A stretch of DNA of 9,178 nt from an uncultured Clostridia bacterium (GTDB lineage: Bacteria; Bacillota; Clostridia; Tissierellales; Peptoniphilaceae), in assembly GCA_945916025.1 (NCBI GenBank), contig CAMEGD010000056.1, forward strand, positions 1 to 9,178, written 5' to 3'. The translations under genes were made by a program, and so were the position numbers. Under the pieces are notes generated by a model, which worked only from the letters and a program-made list of their open reading frames with translations, searched no databases and was not told the origin of the DNA. Positions 1 through 7,071 of the stretch are shown here, piece by piece (position 1 is the stretch's first letter; each line of letters starts with the position of its first letter).

Positions 1-150
1 AGCTACGTAGCCATCAACAGCATCACTTAAGGCTGCTGTAGCAAAAACAATCATAGGTAGTGGGCTGGTACTAGGTAATACATACATCAAAACCATAAAA
101 ACTGGTACCATAAAAAACCTAAATAATGTTATTTTATTTGCTAAATTCAT
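1..150 (-). CDS. pgsA: CDP-diacylglycerol-glycerol-3-phosphate 3-phosphatidyltransferase, N-terminal part (runs off the window)
   Basis: Only the first 50 codons are present; the gene continues beyond position 1. The translation starts MNLANKITLFRFFMVPVF and reaches SDAVDGYVA at the window edge. The opening MNLANxITLxRxxxVPxF is the usual PgsA N-terminus, followed by a first hydrophobic segment. DAVDGYVA is the beginning of the CDP-alcohol phosphotransferase signature D-x2-D-G-x2-A-R; the rest of that signature lies outside. The known reaction is transfer of phosphatidyl from CDP-diacylglycerol to glycerol-3-phosphate in the membrane, the committed step to phosphatidylglycerol and cardiolipin. 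The ATG at 148-150 is preceded by AGGTGA (156-161) at 5 nt spacing. The gene overlaps the end of rimO by 17 bp, so translation is probably coupled. The ftsK-rimO-pgsA order is common in Bacillota and supports the call. Another CDP-alcohol transferase is possible but less likely. Confidence 0.9.
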   Translation of the reverse strand, partial: MNLANKITLFRFFMVPVFMVLMYVLPSTSPLPMIVFATAALSDAVDGYVA

Positions 151-1465
151 AAAAGTCACCTATCATATCATGTTCCATTACATCTACTATATTAACCTTA
201 ACTAGGTCTCCAGTCTCTAAGTCTGCATCCCCCTTGTTAATATAAACTACACCGTCTATTTCAGGAGAGTCCATATAAGACCTTCCTATAATAAAGTCAT
301 CTCCGACTTCTTCTACTAATACATCCAAAATTTTTCCAAGATGTCTTTCCATATTCATTGAAGATATTTCTTCTTGAACAGTCATAATTCTCTCAAGACG
401 TCTGTCCTTTTCTTCTTCATCTATATGGCCTTCCATAGAATAGGCTAAAGTGTCTTCTTCCTTAGAGTATTTAAAGACTCCTACCCTATCTAATTTTACT
501 TTCTTTAGAAATTCAATTAGTTCTTCAAACTCTTCTTCACTTTCCCCAGGAAAACCTACTATAAAGGTAGATCTAATAATTATTCCAGGGATTTCTTCCC
601 TTAATTTTTTTATTAATTTTAAAATATCTTCTTTATTAGTGGACCTATTCATATTTTTAAGAACTTGATCATTTACATGCTGAAGAGGTATATCCACATA
701 AGGTAAAAGTTTCTTGTTATTTTTAAAAGACCTAATTAATTCATCTGTAAAATTATCTGGATATAGGTATAAAACTCTTATCCACTTTAATTCTTTAATT
801 TCTTCTAACTTATCTAAAAGCTTTGATAGAGAAAATTCCTTATAGTTGTCAATTCCATAGTCTGTAGTATTTTGAGCTATTAAGACCACTTCTTTAGTGC
901 CTCTTTTAGCTAAATTTTCTACTTCTTTATAGATGTTTTCAATTTTTCTACTTCTGTTTCTCCCCCTTAATTTTGGTATAATACAGTAACTGCAAAAATT
1001 ATTGCAACCTTCAGATATCTTCACATATTCAGTTGGGTCTACAGAGTCCTTAAATATTCCCTCTTCGATTTCTGCGTCAATATTTCCAGTTTCATTAACT
1101 CTACTTCCATCATTTATTTTAGAAATATATTCTTCTATATTTTTTATTTGACCTGTTCCTAAAATTCCATCAATTTCAGGTATTTGTTCTAAAAGTTCCT
1201 CAGAATATCTTTGAGCAAGACAACCACTTACTAAAATTTTTCTGTCACTATTTTCTTTATACGCTACCATGTCGAAAATCTCATTTATAGATTCTTCCTT
1301 AGCAGCCTCTATAAAGCCACAAGTGTTTATAACTATAATATCTGACTCATCAGGTGAATATACTGAATTATAGTCTTTCTTTTCTAAAATAGTCCTCATG
1401 ACATTAGTATCTACGTCATTTTTTGAACAACCTAAGGTTGTAAAATATACATTTTTCTTAGTCAA
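134..1465 (-). CDS. rimO: Ribosomal protein S12 methylthiotransferase RimO (radical SAM)
   Basis: 443 aa, the normal family length. The N-terminal methylthiotransferase domain carries the three cysteines of the auxiliary iron-sulfur cluster: C13 (in TLGCSKN), C49 (INTCGF) and C82 (SGCLAQ). The radical SAM cluster is C154-x3-C158-x2-C161 in EGCNNFCSYC. The C-terminal TRAM domain (about residues 375-443) contains GRSYMDSPEIDG, a hallmark that separates RimO from the tRNA enzymes MiaB and MtaB, as does GCSKNxVD near the N-terminus. The family adds a methylthio group to the beta-carbon of a conserved aspartate in ribosomal protein S12. Translation begins at a TTG (1463-1465) with AGGAG 6 nt upstream inside the end of ftsK; there is no in-frame ATG nearby. 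The start overlaps ftsK by 8 bp and the 3' end overlaps pgsA by 17 bp, so it is an internal operon gene with no visible promoter of its own. Confidence 0.96.
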   Translation of the reverse strand: MTKKNVYFTTLGCSKNDVDTNVMRTILEKKDYNSVYSPDESDIIVINTCGFIEAAKEESINEIFDMVAYKENSDRKILVSGCLAQRYSEELLEQIPEIDGILGTGQIKNIEEYISKINDGSRVNETGNIDAEIEEGIFKDSVDPTEYVKISEGCNNFCSYCIIPKLRGRNRSRKIENIYKEVENLAKRGTKEVVLIAQNTTDYGIDNYKEFSLSKLLDKLEEIKELKWIRVLYLYPDNFTDELIRSFKNNKKLLPYVDIPLQHVNDQVLKNMNRSTNKEDILKLIKKLREEIPGIIIRSTFIVGFPGESEEEFEELIEFLKKVKLDRVGVFKYSKEEDTLAYSMEGHIDEEEKDRRLERIMTVQEEISSMNMERHLGKILDVLVEEVGDDFIIGRSYMDSPEIDGVVYINKGDADLETGDLVKVNIVDVMEHDMIGDFYEFSK

Positions 1466-3803
1466 AATCTTCTCCTAACAGTTGCAAATATTCTTCCTCG
1501 CTTATATTAATATCCCTTGGCTTTGAACCTCTGCTTGGGCCTACATAACCTAGTTCTTCTAATTGGTCCACAATCCTAGCTGCTCTTGAATATCCTATGG
1601 CTAATTTTCTCTGCAAATATGAAATTGAAGCCTGTTCATCATAAACCACTAGTTTAAGAGCCTCCATCATTAAAGGATCTGCATCTAACTTTTTGTTTGA
1701 ATCTACGTTATTTATTTCTTCAATGATTTCATCACTAACATCAACTTGGTAGTTCTTAGAATTAAAAAATTCAATTACCCTATCCACTTCTCCCTGAGAA
1801 ACAAAACATCCCTGGATTCTCGTTGGCTTAGAATAAAAAGATGGATAAAATAACATGTCACCCTTACCAAGTAATTTTTCAGCACCCGAAGAATCTAAGA
1901 TAGTCCTAGAATCTACTTGGGATGAAACAGCAAAGGAAATCCTAGATGGAATGTTAGCCTTAATAGTACCAGTGATTACATCTACAGAAGGCCTTTGTGT
2001 AGCTAAAATAAGATGCATGCCTGCAGCTCTAGCCATTTGGGCAAGTCTGGCAATGTAATCTTCAACTTCGTTAGATGCAACCATCATAAGGTCTGCTAAC
2101 TCGTCTATTATTATTACTATCTTGGTCATTTTTTCACCAGTTCCAGCCATTTTCTTATTATAGTTTGTAATGTCCTTTACATAATTTTCAGCAAAGGTCT
2201 TATATCTTCTTTCCATCTCTTCAACAGCCCAAGCTAAAGTTGATGCTGCCTTCTTAGGATTTGTTACCACTGGTATTAATAAATGTGGTATTGCATTATA
2301 AACCCCAAGTTCTACAATTTTTGGATCTATTAAAATCATCCTTAAGTCATCTGGACTAGTTTTATAAAGTAAGGAAATAATTATAGAATTTATACAAACT
2401 GACTTTCCTGAACCTGTAGCTCCAGCAACTAGCAAGTGAGGCATTTCATCTATGGCAGAAATAATAATATCTCCTTCAGTATCTTTACCCAATACTAATG
2501 GTAAATCTGACTTATTTTCCTTGAAAGTTTTAGAATTAATGACCTCTTCCAAAGATACCATAGATTTTTCCTTGTTTGGAACTTCAATTCCCACTGCTGT
2601 TTTTCCAGGTATTGGTGCTTCTATTCTTATATCAGAAGATGCCAAACTAAAGGATAAGTTATCTGCAAGGGATACTATCCTGCTTAGTTTTACATTTTGA
2701 GCTGGCACAAGTTCATAACAAGTTACTGTAGGTCCAGAATTTACTTGGGAAACCCTAGCATCAATTCCAAAGTTTGCCATTGTTTCTTCAATTATCTTAC
2801 TGTTTTCATAGATTTCATCTTTATCAATTTTGTTCCTTTCCCTTCTTTTGTTTAAAAGGGAAATCGGAGGAAACTCATATTTTGGTTTAGGTTGATTTTC
2901 TTCAACTTCCTTTTGGATTGAAATTTTATCAACTGATGTCACCTTAGAAATCTTTTCCTTTTCCTCTAATTCTTTTTTGTTGATTTCATCTTTTTCTATA
3001 TAGTAGCTCTTAAATTCTTCATCTGAGGACTGGTTGCTAGAGTCATTTATCCTAAGAGGGACTTTGCCAGCATCTTCAAAAGCATCAAAACTATCGATTA
3101 GTTTATTGCCATTGATTCTTATCCTTGGACTAGGCTCTAAATTCATCTTCTCTTGTTCTATGTTTCTATTTGACATTTTTATTTGTCTTTCCTTAAGATT
3201 CTTAGCCTTGTTTTTTGTAAAATTAAATAATCCTGAGATTTTTAATCCTAAAAACTCAAAACCTTTGGAAATGTTCTTTCCAATTTCTTCATAATCTAAA
3301 TTAAAAAATACAAAAACAGATATTAAAAATAGTATCACTAACAATAAGTAGAGGCCTAATTCACCAATAATAGGAATAAGGGCATAATTAATTAGTGCTC
3401 CTAAAATCCCCCCATTTATTCCTAAGGACCTAGGATTATTTGAAAAAGAAAACCTATTTTCAATTATTCCTGGGCTTGTAGAAATTGAATCAAAAAAAGA
3501 TACAGACACAAGTAAAAACAATATGGCAGATCCTACTAAAAACAAGTCTGACGTTTCGATTGAATTTAGGTAAGAATTTATCCCAATAAAGATTAATAAA
3601 ATAGGTAAAATAATATGGCCATTACCTAAAAGAAAATAAAAAGCATCATTTACAAGAAGCCCCAGTCTTCCCATATTGCTAGATAAAAAGCACAAAATAA
3701 GAAAAATAGACACTATAAATAAGCCTAACCTAGTAGGGTTATTTATCTCAAAGGATATATTTGATTTTCTCTTTCTAGTTTTTCTAGTCTTTCCATTTGC
3801 CAT
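1458..3803 (-). CDS. ftsK: DNA translocase FtsK/SpoIIIE
   Basis: 781 aa, close to Bacillus SpoIIIE/SftA size. The N-terminus is basic (KTRKTRKRK), followed by about four membrane segments (near residues 26-42, 63-79, 85-104 and 131-168). A charged, low-complexity linker (about 195-310) precedes the motor. The RecA-like motor has Walker A GATGSGKS (461-468), Walker B IVIIIDELADLM (562-573) and the ATQRPSVDVITG sensor region (601-612). The C-terminal gamma winged helix (about 706-766, ending YVGPSRGSKPRDI) is the domain that reads orientation sequences on DNA in this family. The protein is a septal hexameric pump that clears chromosomal DNA during division. Its ATG directly follows the dut stop (TAA then ATG) and I see no good Shine-Dalgarno, so translation probably depends on ribosomes finishing dut. 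It overlaps rimO by 8 bp. Whether it acts only in vegetative division cannot be judged; no sporulation gene is in view. Confidence 0.97.
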   Translation of the reverse strand: MANGKTRKTRKRKSNISFEINNPTRLGLFIVSIFLILCFLSSNMGRLGLLVNDAFYFLLGNGHIILPILLIFIGINSYLNSIETSDLFLVGSAILFLLVSVSFFDSISTSPGIIENRFSFSNNPRSLGINGGILGALINYALIPIIGELGLYLLLVILFLISVFVFFNLDYEEIGKNISKGFEFLGLKISGLFNFTKNKAKNLKERQIKMSNRNIEQEKMNLEPSPRIRINGNKLIDSFDAFEDAGKVPLRINDSSNQSSDEEFKSYYIEKDEINKKELEEKEKISKVTSVDKISIQKEVEENQPKPKYEFPPISLLNKRRERNKIDKDEIYENSKIIEETMANFGIDARVSQVNSGPTVTCYELVPAQNVKLSRIVSLADNLSFSLASSDIRIEAPIPGKTAVGIEVPNKEKSMVSLEEVINSKTFKENKSDLPLVLGKDTEGDIIISAIDEMPHLLVAGATGSGKSVCINSIIISLLYKTSPDDLRMILIDPKIVELGVYNAIPHLLIPVVTNPKKAASTLAWAVEEMERRYKTFAENYVKDITNYNKKMAGTGEKMTKIVIIIDELADLMMVASNEVEDYIARLAQMARAAGMHLILATQRPSVDVITGTIKANIPSRISFAVSSQVDSRTILDSSGAEKLLGKGDMLFYPSFYSKPTRIQGCFVSQGEVDRVIEFFNSKNYQVDVSDEIIEEINNVDSNKKLDADPLMMEALKLVVYDEQASISYLQRKLAIGYSRAARIVDQLEELGYVGPSRGSKPRDINISEEEYLQLLGEDFD
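1472..1476 (-). promoter_or_regulatory. Ribosome binding site that fixes the TTG start of rimO
   Basis: AGGAG on the minus strand lies inside the last codons of ftsK and is followed, after 6 nt, by TTG at 1463-1465. This spacing is ideal. The only nearby ATG-like triplet (in AAAAATGTA) is out of frame, so TTG is the credible start and rimO translation is likely coupled to termination of ftsK. Confidence 0.8.
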
Positions 3804-4238
3804 TTACTTTATACCACTTGACCCAAAACCACCAGAACTTCTATCAGTTTCAGATATATCTTCTACTTCAATAATTTCTACTTGTTCGTATCTTGTTACT
3901 ACAAGTTGGGCTATCCTATCTCCATTATTTATTACAAAATCTTCTTGTCCAAGATTTATAAGTATAATGCCTATTTCTCCCCTATAGTCTGAGTCTATGG
4001 TTCCTATGCCATTTACTAAAGAGATTCCCTTTTTAAGGGCAAGGCCACTTCTGGCCCTAACTTGAATTTCATAACCTTTTTCAATTTCACAGTATAGGCC
4101 AGTTGGAACTAAAACCCTTTGCATTGGCTTAAGTATTAATTCTTTATCTAAAAATGCCCTAACGTCCATTCCTGCTGAGCCACTAGTTTCATAACTAGGC
4201 AGGGGGTTTTTGCTTTTATTAATAAATTTTACTTTCAT
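3804..4238 (-). CDS. dut: Deoxyuridine 5'-triphosphate nucleotidohydrolase (trimeric dUTPase)
   Basis: 144 aa, the standard length for a trimeric all-beta dUTPase. All five family motifs are present in order: motif 1 SAGMDVRA (21-28), motif 2 RARSGLALKKG (61-71), motif 3 GTIDSDYRGEIGI (79-91, with the uracil-stacking tyrosine Y85), motif 4 GDRIAQLV (106-113) and the glycine-rich C-terminal arm RSSGGFGSSG (133-142). It hydrolyses dUTP to dUMP and pyrophosphate with a magnesium ion, keeping uracil out of DNA and supplying dUMP for thymidylate synthesis. The ATG at 4236-4238 is preceded by AAAGGTG ending 4 nt upstream. The gene is first in the dut-ftsK-rimO-pgsA unit: the folC terminator lies upstream and the ftsK ATG immediately follows its stop codon. 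Nothing looks degraded or foreign. Confidence 0.97.
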   Translation of the reverse strand: MKVKFINKSKNPLPSYETSGSAGMDVRAFLDKELILKPMQRVLVPTGLYCEIEKGYEIQVRARSGLALKKGISLVNGIGTIDSDYRGEIGIILINLGQEDFVINNGDRIAQLVVTRYEQVEIIEVEDISETDRSSGGFGSSGIK

Positions 4239-4270
4239 TTGTCACCTTTCCGAACTGTTGTTCTGTATAT

Positions 4271-4299
4271 ATTATAAACCATATTTATTAAATAATAAA
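4271..4299 (-). promoter_or_regulatory. Candidate promoter of the dut-ftsK-rimO-pgsA operon
   Basis: On the minus strand a perfect TATAAT (4271-4276) lies 17 nt after TTTATT (4294-4299), a weak -35, and would start transcription about 25 nt before the dut ATG. A second perfect TATAAT at 4310-4315 has only TTAAAA at a 17 nt spacing and would give a leader of about 65 nt. The region is so AT-rich that either box could be chance. A promoter is needed somewhere here because a strong terminator lies just upstream. Confidence 0.5.
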
Positions 4300-4312
4300 G
4301 TCCTTTATTATT
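4291..4312. repeat. Perfect 10-2-10 palindrome in the dut promoter region
   Basis: AATAATAAAG (4291-4300) and its exact reverse complement CTTTATTATT (4303-4312) are separated by TC. The dyad covers the -35 of the nearer dut promoter candidate and three bases of the -10 of the farther one, the position expected of an operator. It is not followed by a T-run in either direction and contains little GC, so it is unlikely to be a terminator. The regulator is unknown; it does not resemble the NrdR or PerR boxes I know. Confidence 0.55.
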
Positions 4313-4349
4313 ATATACGATAATGTAAAATCTTTTAAGTACAATATAG

Positions 4350-4384
4350 AAAAAAGCCAAGGACATTAGAGTGCTCCCTGGCTT
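4350..4384 (-). terminator. Rho-independent terminator downstream of folC
   Basis: Read on the minus strand, AAGCCAGGGA pairs with TCCTTGGCTT (10 bp with one G-T pair) around an 11-nt loop, and the second arm runs into a stretch of six Ts (including two in the stem). The hairpin begins 10 nt after the folC TAA. It separates folC from the dut operon. Confidence 0.9.
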
Positions 4385-4394
4385 AAAATTAATA

Positions 4395-5693
4395 TTATAA
4401 GTTTCTTAAAAAAGTCCTGACTTCACCTATCATATATAAAGACCCTGCATACAATATTACTCCCTTTTCTTTATCAGTAACATCAAGGGCAATATCATAG
4501 GATTCCTTCACATTTGATGCAGAAACGGCCATCTTATTCTTTTCTAAAATAAGATTAGCTAAATCTTCTGCCTTTAAGGCCCTTGGGGAATCTGGGGTCA
4601 GGGTAACTATCTTATCTGAAAGAGGAAGTAGTAAGTCTAAAACCCCCATGTAGTCCTTATCAGAAAGAATCCCTAAAACCAAAGTGATTTCATAATCTGA
4701 AAGATAAGTTTTTATGGAATTAGAAAAGACTTCAGCCCCACCTAAATTATGAGCTCCATCGATAATTATTAGAGGATTTTTCTTCATGACTTCAAACCTT
4801 CCAGCCCACTTTGCTTTCTTAAGTCCTTCTCTTATTCCTTCCTCAGAAACTTCTAATAAATTCTCTTCCTTTAGAACTTCTATTGCAGTTAGAGCAGTAG
4901 TTGCGTTATTAATTTGGTGGTCTCCTAGTATAGTCATTTCTAAGTTAGTATAAGTATGTCCTAAAATCTCAAGGGAAAATACTTGACCCTCTAAAGAATT
5001 AGAAACAATCCTTCTATTTGAAAAATCCACATCATAAATTCGAGCAGCTAGTTCTTTGGCTCTTTGTCTAATTACTAAATCAGCTTCCTGGTCCTGAGGG
5101 TATAAAACAAGTGGTCTATTTTCTTTAATAATACCTGCCTTTTCAGAAGCAATTTCACCAAGGGTATTACCTAAGTACTCCACATGGTCCTCGGATATAG
5201 AAGTTATTATAGTTACAAGAGGATTTTTTACAACATTAGTAGCATCAAGTCGACCCCCAAGTCCAACTTCTAAAACCACTACTTCCACTTCTTCTAATTG
5301 AAAAATCACAAAACCAACAGCTGTAGTAACCTCAAATTCACTTGGGCAGTCGTAACCTTCTTCCATCATTTTTTCGATTTCTGATCTAACTAGTGTAGTT
5401 GCCTTAGCTATAATGTCATCACTGGCATTCTCATTGTTTATCCTAAACCTTTCATTAAAAACTTCTAGATAGGGAGAGGTATATAGGCCAATCTTGTAAC
5501 CCTCTTCAACTAAGATTGAAGAAAAAATTGAACAAGTAGATCCTTTCCCATTTGTACCTGCAACATGGATAATTTTCATTGAGTCTTGAGGATTGCCAAG
5601 TCTATTTAGTAGTCTAGAGATATTTTCTAGCCCTAGTTTTTTCCCAAATTTATAAGTTGATGAAATAAAATCAACACTTTCTTTATAATTCAT
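4395..5693 (-). CDS. folC: Folylpolyglutamate synthase / dihydrofolate synthase (Mur-ligase family)
   Basis: 432 aa, typical for FolC. The ATP-binding P-loop is HVAGTNGKGST (43-53). LEVGLGGRLDATNV (141-154) and SEDHVEYLGNTLGEIASEKAGI (within 167-188) are FolC signatures; the lysine of SEKAGI (K185) is the position carbamylated in this fold. GDHQINNA (257-264), AGRFEV (297-302) and DGAHNLGG (312-319) mark the central-to-C-terminal domain junction. The enzyme adds glutamate to reduced folates in the cytoplasm, retaining them in the cell; many bacterial versions also make dihydrofolate from dihydropteroate. No other folate gene is nearby, so which activities this one has cannot be decided here. 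The ATG at 5691-5693 has GGAG 7 nt upstream (5701-5704). It appears to be transcribed alone, from an extended -10 promoter to a strong terminator. Confidence 0.95.
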   Translation of the reverse strand: MNYKESVDFISSTYKFGKKLGLENISRLLNRLGNPQDSMKIIHVAGTNGKGSTCSIFSSILVEEGYKIGLYTSPYLEVFNERFRINNENASDDIIAKATTLVRSEIEKMMEEGYDCPSEFEVTTAVGFVIFQLEEVEVVVLEVGLGGRLDATNVVKNPLVTIITSISEDHVEYLGNTLGEIASEKAGIIKENRPLVLYPQDQEADLVIRQRAKELAARIYDVDFSNRRIVSNSLEGQVFSLEILGHTYTNLEMTILGDHQINNATTALTAIEVLKEENLLEVSEEGIREGLKKAKWAGRFEVMKKNPLIIIDGAHNLGGAEVFSNSIKTYLSDYEITLVLGILSDKDYMGVLDLLLPLSDKIVTLTPDSPRALKAEDLANLILEKNKMAVSASNVKESYDIALDVTDKEKGVILYAGSLYMIGEVRTFLRNL

Positions 5694-5722
5694 AATGTCA
5701 CTCCAAAAATTTTATTAAATCA

Positions 5723-5731
5723 ATTATATCA
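5723..5731 (-). promoter_or_regulatory. Extended -10 promoter of folC
   Basis: On the minus strand TGA-TATAAT is a perfect extended -10 element (TGn-TATAAT). No good -35 is seen at 16-18 nt, which extended -10 promoters tolerate. The predicted start, near 5716, would leave a leader of about 23 nt containing the GGAG ribosome site. Another TATAAT-like box lies about 25 nt further upstream. Confidence 0.55.
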
Positions 5732-5803
5732 AAGCTTTGGAAAAGATTATACAAAAAATAATACAAGTAAGAGTTTTCTCTTTCTTACACTATTTATAGT
5801 ACT

Positions 5804-5826
5804 AAAATGACCCCAAGGTCAATTTT
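5804..5826 (-). terminator. Small terminator-like hairpin containing the last stop codon of the ABC operon
   Basis: On the minus strand TGACC-TTGG-GGTCA forms a 5-bp stem with a tetraloop; the initial TGA is the stop codon of the third permease. A flanking AAAA/TTTT pairing with one bulged T extends it, and the second arm leads into four Ts. The stem is short, so efficiency is uncertain. A second weak hairpin (GTAAGA/TCTTAC, 5767-5788) follows about 16 nt further down, before a T-rich stretch. Confidence 0.5.
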
Positions 5827-6481
5827 CATTATACAAGCTTTTCCCTAGGTTAAATATAACAAATACAGCTACCCCAGATAATAGGACTGAGAATTTTAGA
5901 GTTGTAAGGAAATTTACATTAGGTAGAACAGATATTATTATTTCTGTTAGGTTATTTCCAGAGATTCCAATTAAAAAACCAAAAATAGCTGGTACTATAT
6001 AATTATAATTATTGGGCAATGAAAACTTCCATATTTTTATTCTTCTAAATCTTTTATTTTTTAATACATAAAAGTAATGAAGGGATATTAAAATTAAAAA
6101 TACAAAATCTGAAATTACATACTTTAGTAGTGTAATCCAAAACATACCATTTCCAGATATGTTTTTATATACATTAAGTTCCATATAAAAGTTACTCCCC
6201 ATAACTAAGGAAGAAACTAGGGTTGTGAATATCATAAATATACTTGTAGTTACTACTCTACTTAAAAATATCTTGTATACAGGTATTGGCAAAAACCTTA
6301 CTCTTATATCAAATCCAGACTCCCTGTCCTTTGATCTAAGATATATATAATAATAAAGTATATAAAAAGCTATAAGTACATGGCCAAAAAAACTTACAAA
6401 AAATCCTAAATAAAATAAGGAAAACACCCCTAAATAAAATACCCAAGTTAAAGAAAAATCCTTTAATACTAGTCCTTTCAC
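5819..6481 (-). CDS. ABC-2 type membrane protein, third permease of the GntR/ABC operon
   Basis: 220 aa with about six hydrophobic segments (near residues 11-30, 33-48, 74-95, 113-139, 161-176 and 196-212), no signal peptide and no ATP-binding motif. The opening MKGLVLKDF is typical of small ABC-2 permeases. A short cytoplasmic stretch VRFLPIPVYKIFLSRVV (61-77) sits where the two neighbouring permeases have RFxLMPxxKxDYIKEY, so it is probably a distant paralogue, with the motif likely forming the contact with the ATPase. It starts at GTG (6479-6481), with AAAGGTG upstream and a 7 nt gap; this GTGA overlaps the preceding stop codon by 4 bp, giving tight translational coupling. Function beyond being a subunit of the exporter or sensor complex cannot be read; the substrate is unknown. 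Confidence 0.8.
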   Translation of the reverse strand: MKGLVLKDFSLTWVFYLGVFSLFYLGFFVSFFGHVLIAFYILYYYIYLRSKDRESGFDIRVRFLPIPVYKIFLSRVVTTSIFMIFTTLVSSLVMGSNFYMELNVYKNISGNGMFWITLLKYVISDFVFLILISLHYFYVLKNKRFRRIKIWKFSLPNNYNYIVPAIFGFLIGISGNNLTEIIISVLPNVNFLTTLKFSVLLSGVAVFVIFNLGKSLYNEN

Positions 6482-7071
6482 TTTTTTTCACCTTCTTTCT
6501 TAATTAAATAAATGTATGATAGTAAAGGCCAAATAATTAAGATGATACTTTCTACAATAAAGTCATCCATACTTTCAGGATTACCATATGTAATTTTAAA
6601 AATTACATATAGGGCAAAGATAATTGCTCCCGCAGAATAAATGGCCTTTTTTAAAGAACCATCAATAAAACCTGGACTTCCAAATAGAATGATACTTAAC
6701 ATCCCATTAATACCCAGTAGATTTATAACTAGCTTAAGTAACATAGGCAATCTTTCAAAGGATTTTCCAAGTAGAAATGTTAATGAAATGTTTATTGCTA
6801 AAATTAAAGTAATATATATTATAATGGATAAAAAGTATTCCTTAATGTAATCAACTTTAGAGATAGGCATTAGCATAAATCTTTTATGTTCTTCATTAAT
6901 GGGTTTTTCATCAGTATATACAATCTGACTCCTAATTACTAACAAGTAGAAGTAGAAAAATAGAGTATTACCTTTAACAAAAACACCTAATATACTCATT
7001 ATTATTATCATTATTATCCAAAATATAGCAACCTTGTTCCCTAAAATATTCCTATATAAAAGAGCTTTCAT
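6478..7071 (-). CDS. ABC-2 type membrane protein, second permease (paralogue of the first)
   Basis: 197 aa from the start chosen here. It opens MKALLYRNILGNK and has about six hydrophobic segments (near 14-32, 34-50, 81-101, 110-130, 143-161 and 172-190). RFMLMPISKVDYIKEYFL (64-81) and GFIDGSL (134-140) are shared, with small changes, with the preceding permease. An ATG 15 bp further upstream (7084-7086) is in frame but has no ribosome site; AGGAG at 7079-7083 is 7 nt before the ATG at 7069-7071, so that is the true start. It overlaps the first permease by 20 bp and the third by 4 bp. The basic C-terminus (KKEGEKK) is probably cytoplasmic. With its paralogue it probably forms the transmembrane channel served by the single ATPase of the operon; this pairing is inferred, and homodimers are equally possible. 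Confidence 0.8.
   Translation of the reverse strand: MKALLYRNILGNKVAIFWIIMIIIMSILGVFVKGNTLFFYFYLLVIRSQIVYTDEKPINEEHKRFMLMPISKVDYIKEYFLSIIIYITLILAINISLTFLLGKSFERLPMLLKLVINLLGINGMLSIILFGSPGFIDGSLKKAIYSAGAIIFALYVIFKITYGNPESMDDFIVESIILIIWPLLSYIYLIKKEGEKK

Noticed and set aside
3174..3225. Possible frameshift or degradation in the low-complexity linker of ftsK
   Set aside because: The frame is open throughout with conserved domains on both sides; charged, poorly conserved linkers are normal in FtsK.
3676..3987. Open frame of 103 codons on the plus strand
   Set aside because: It lies antisense across the dut/ftsK junction, both of which have full family motifs. It has no recognisable domain and no convincing ribosome site. 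The other plus-strand frames (for example 450-668, 1855-2058, 2452-2700, 3034-3294 and 6641-6850) are antisense shadows of the same kind.
5767..5788. Hairpin GTAAGA/TCTTAC as the main terminator of the ABC operon
   Set aside because: The stem is AU-rich and the T-rich tract starts about 8 nt after it, so it is weak; it may be a backup to the hairpin at the stop codon.
5694..5818. Short gene or regulatory RNA between folC and the ABC operon
   Set aside because: No frame with a start and ribosome site was seen; the stretch holds only weak hairpins and the folC promoter.
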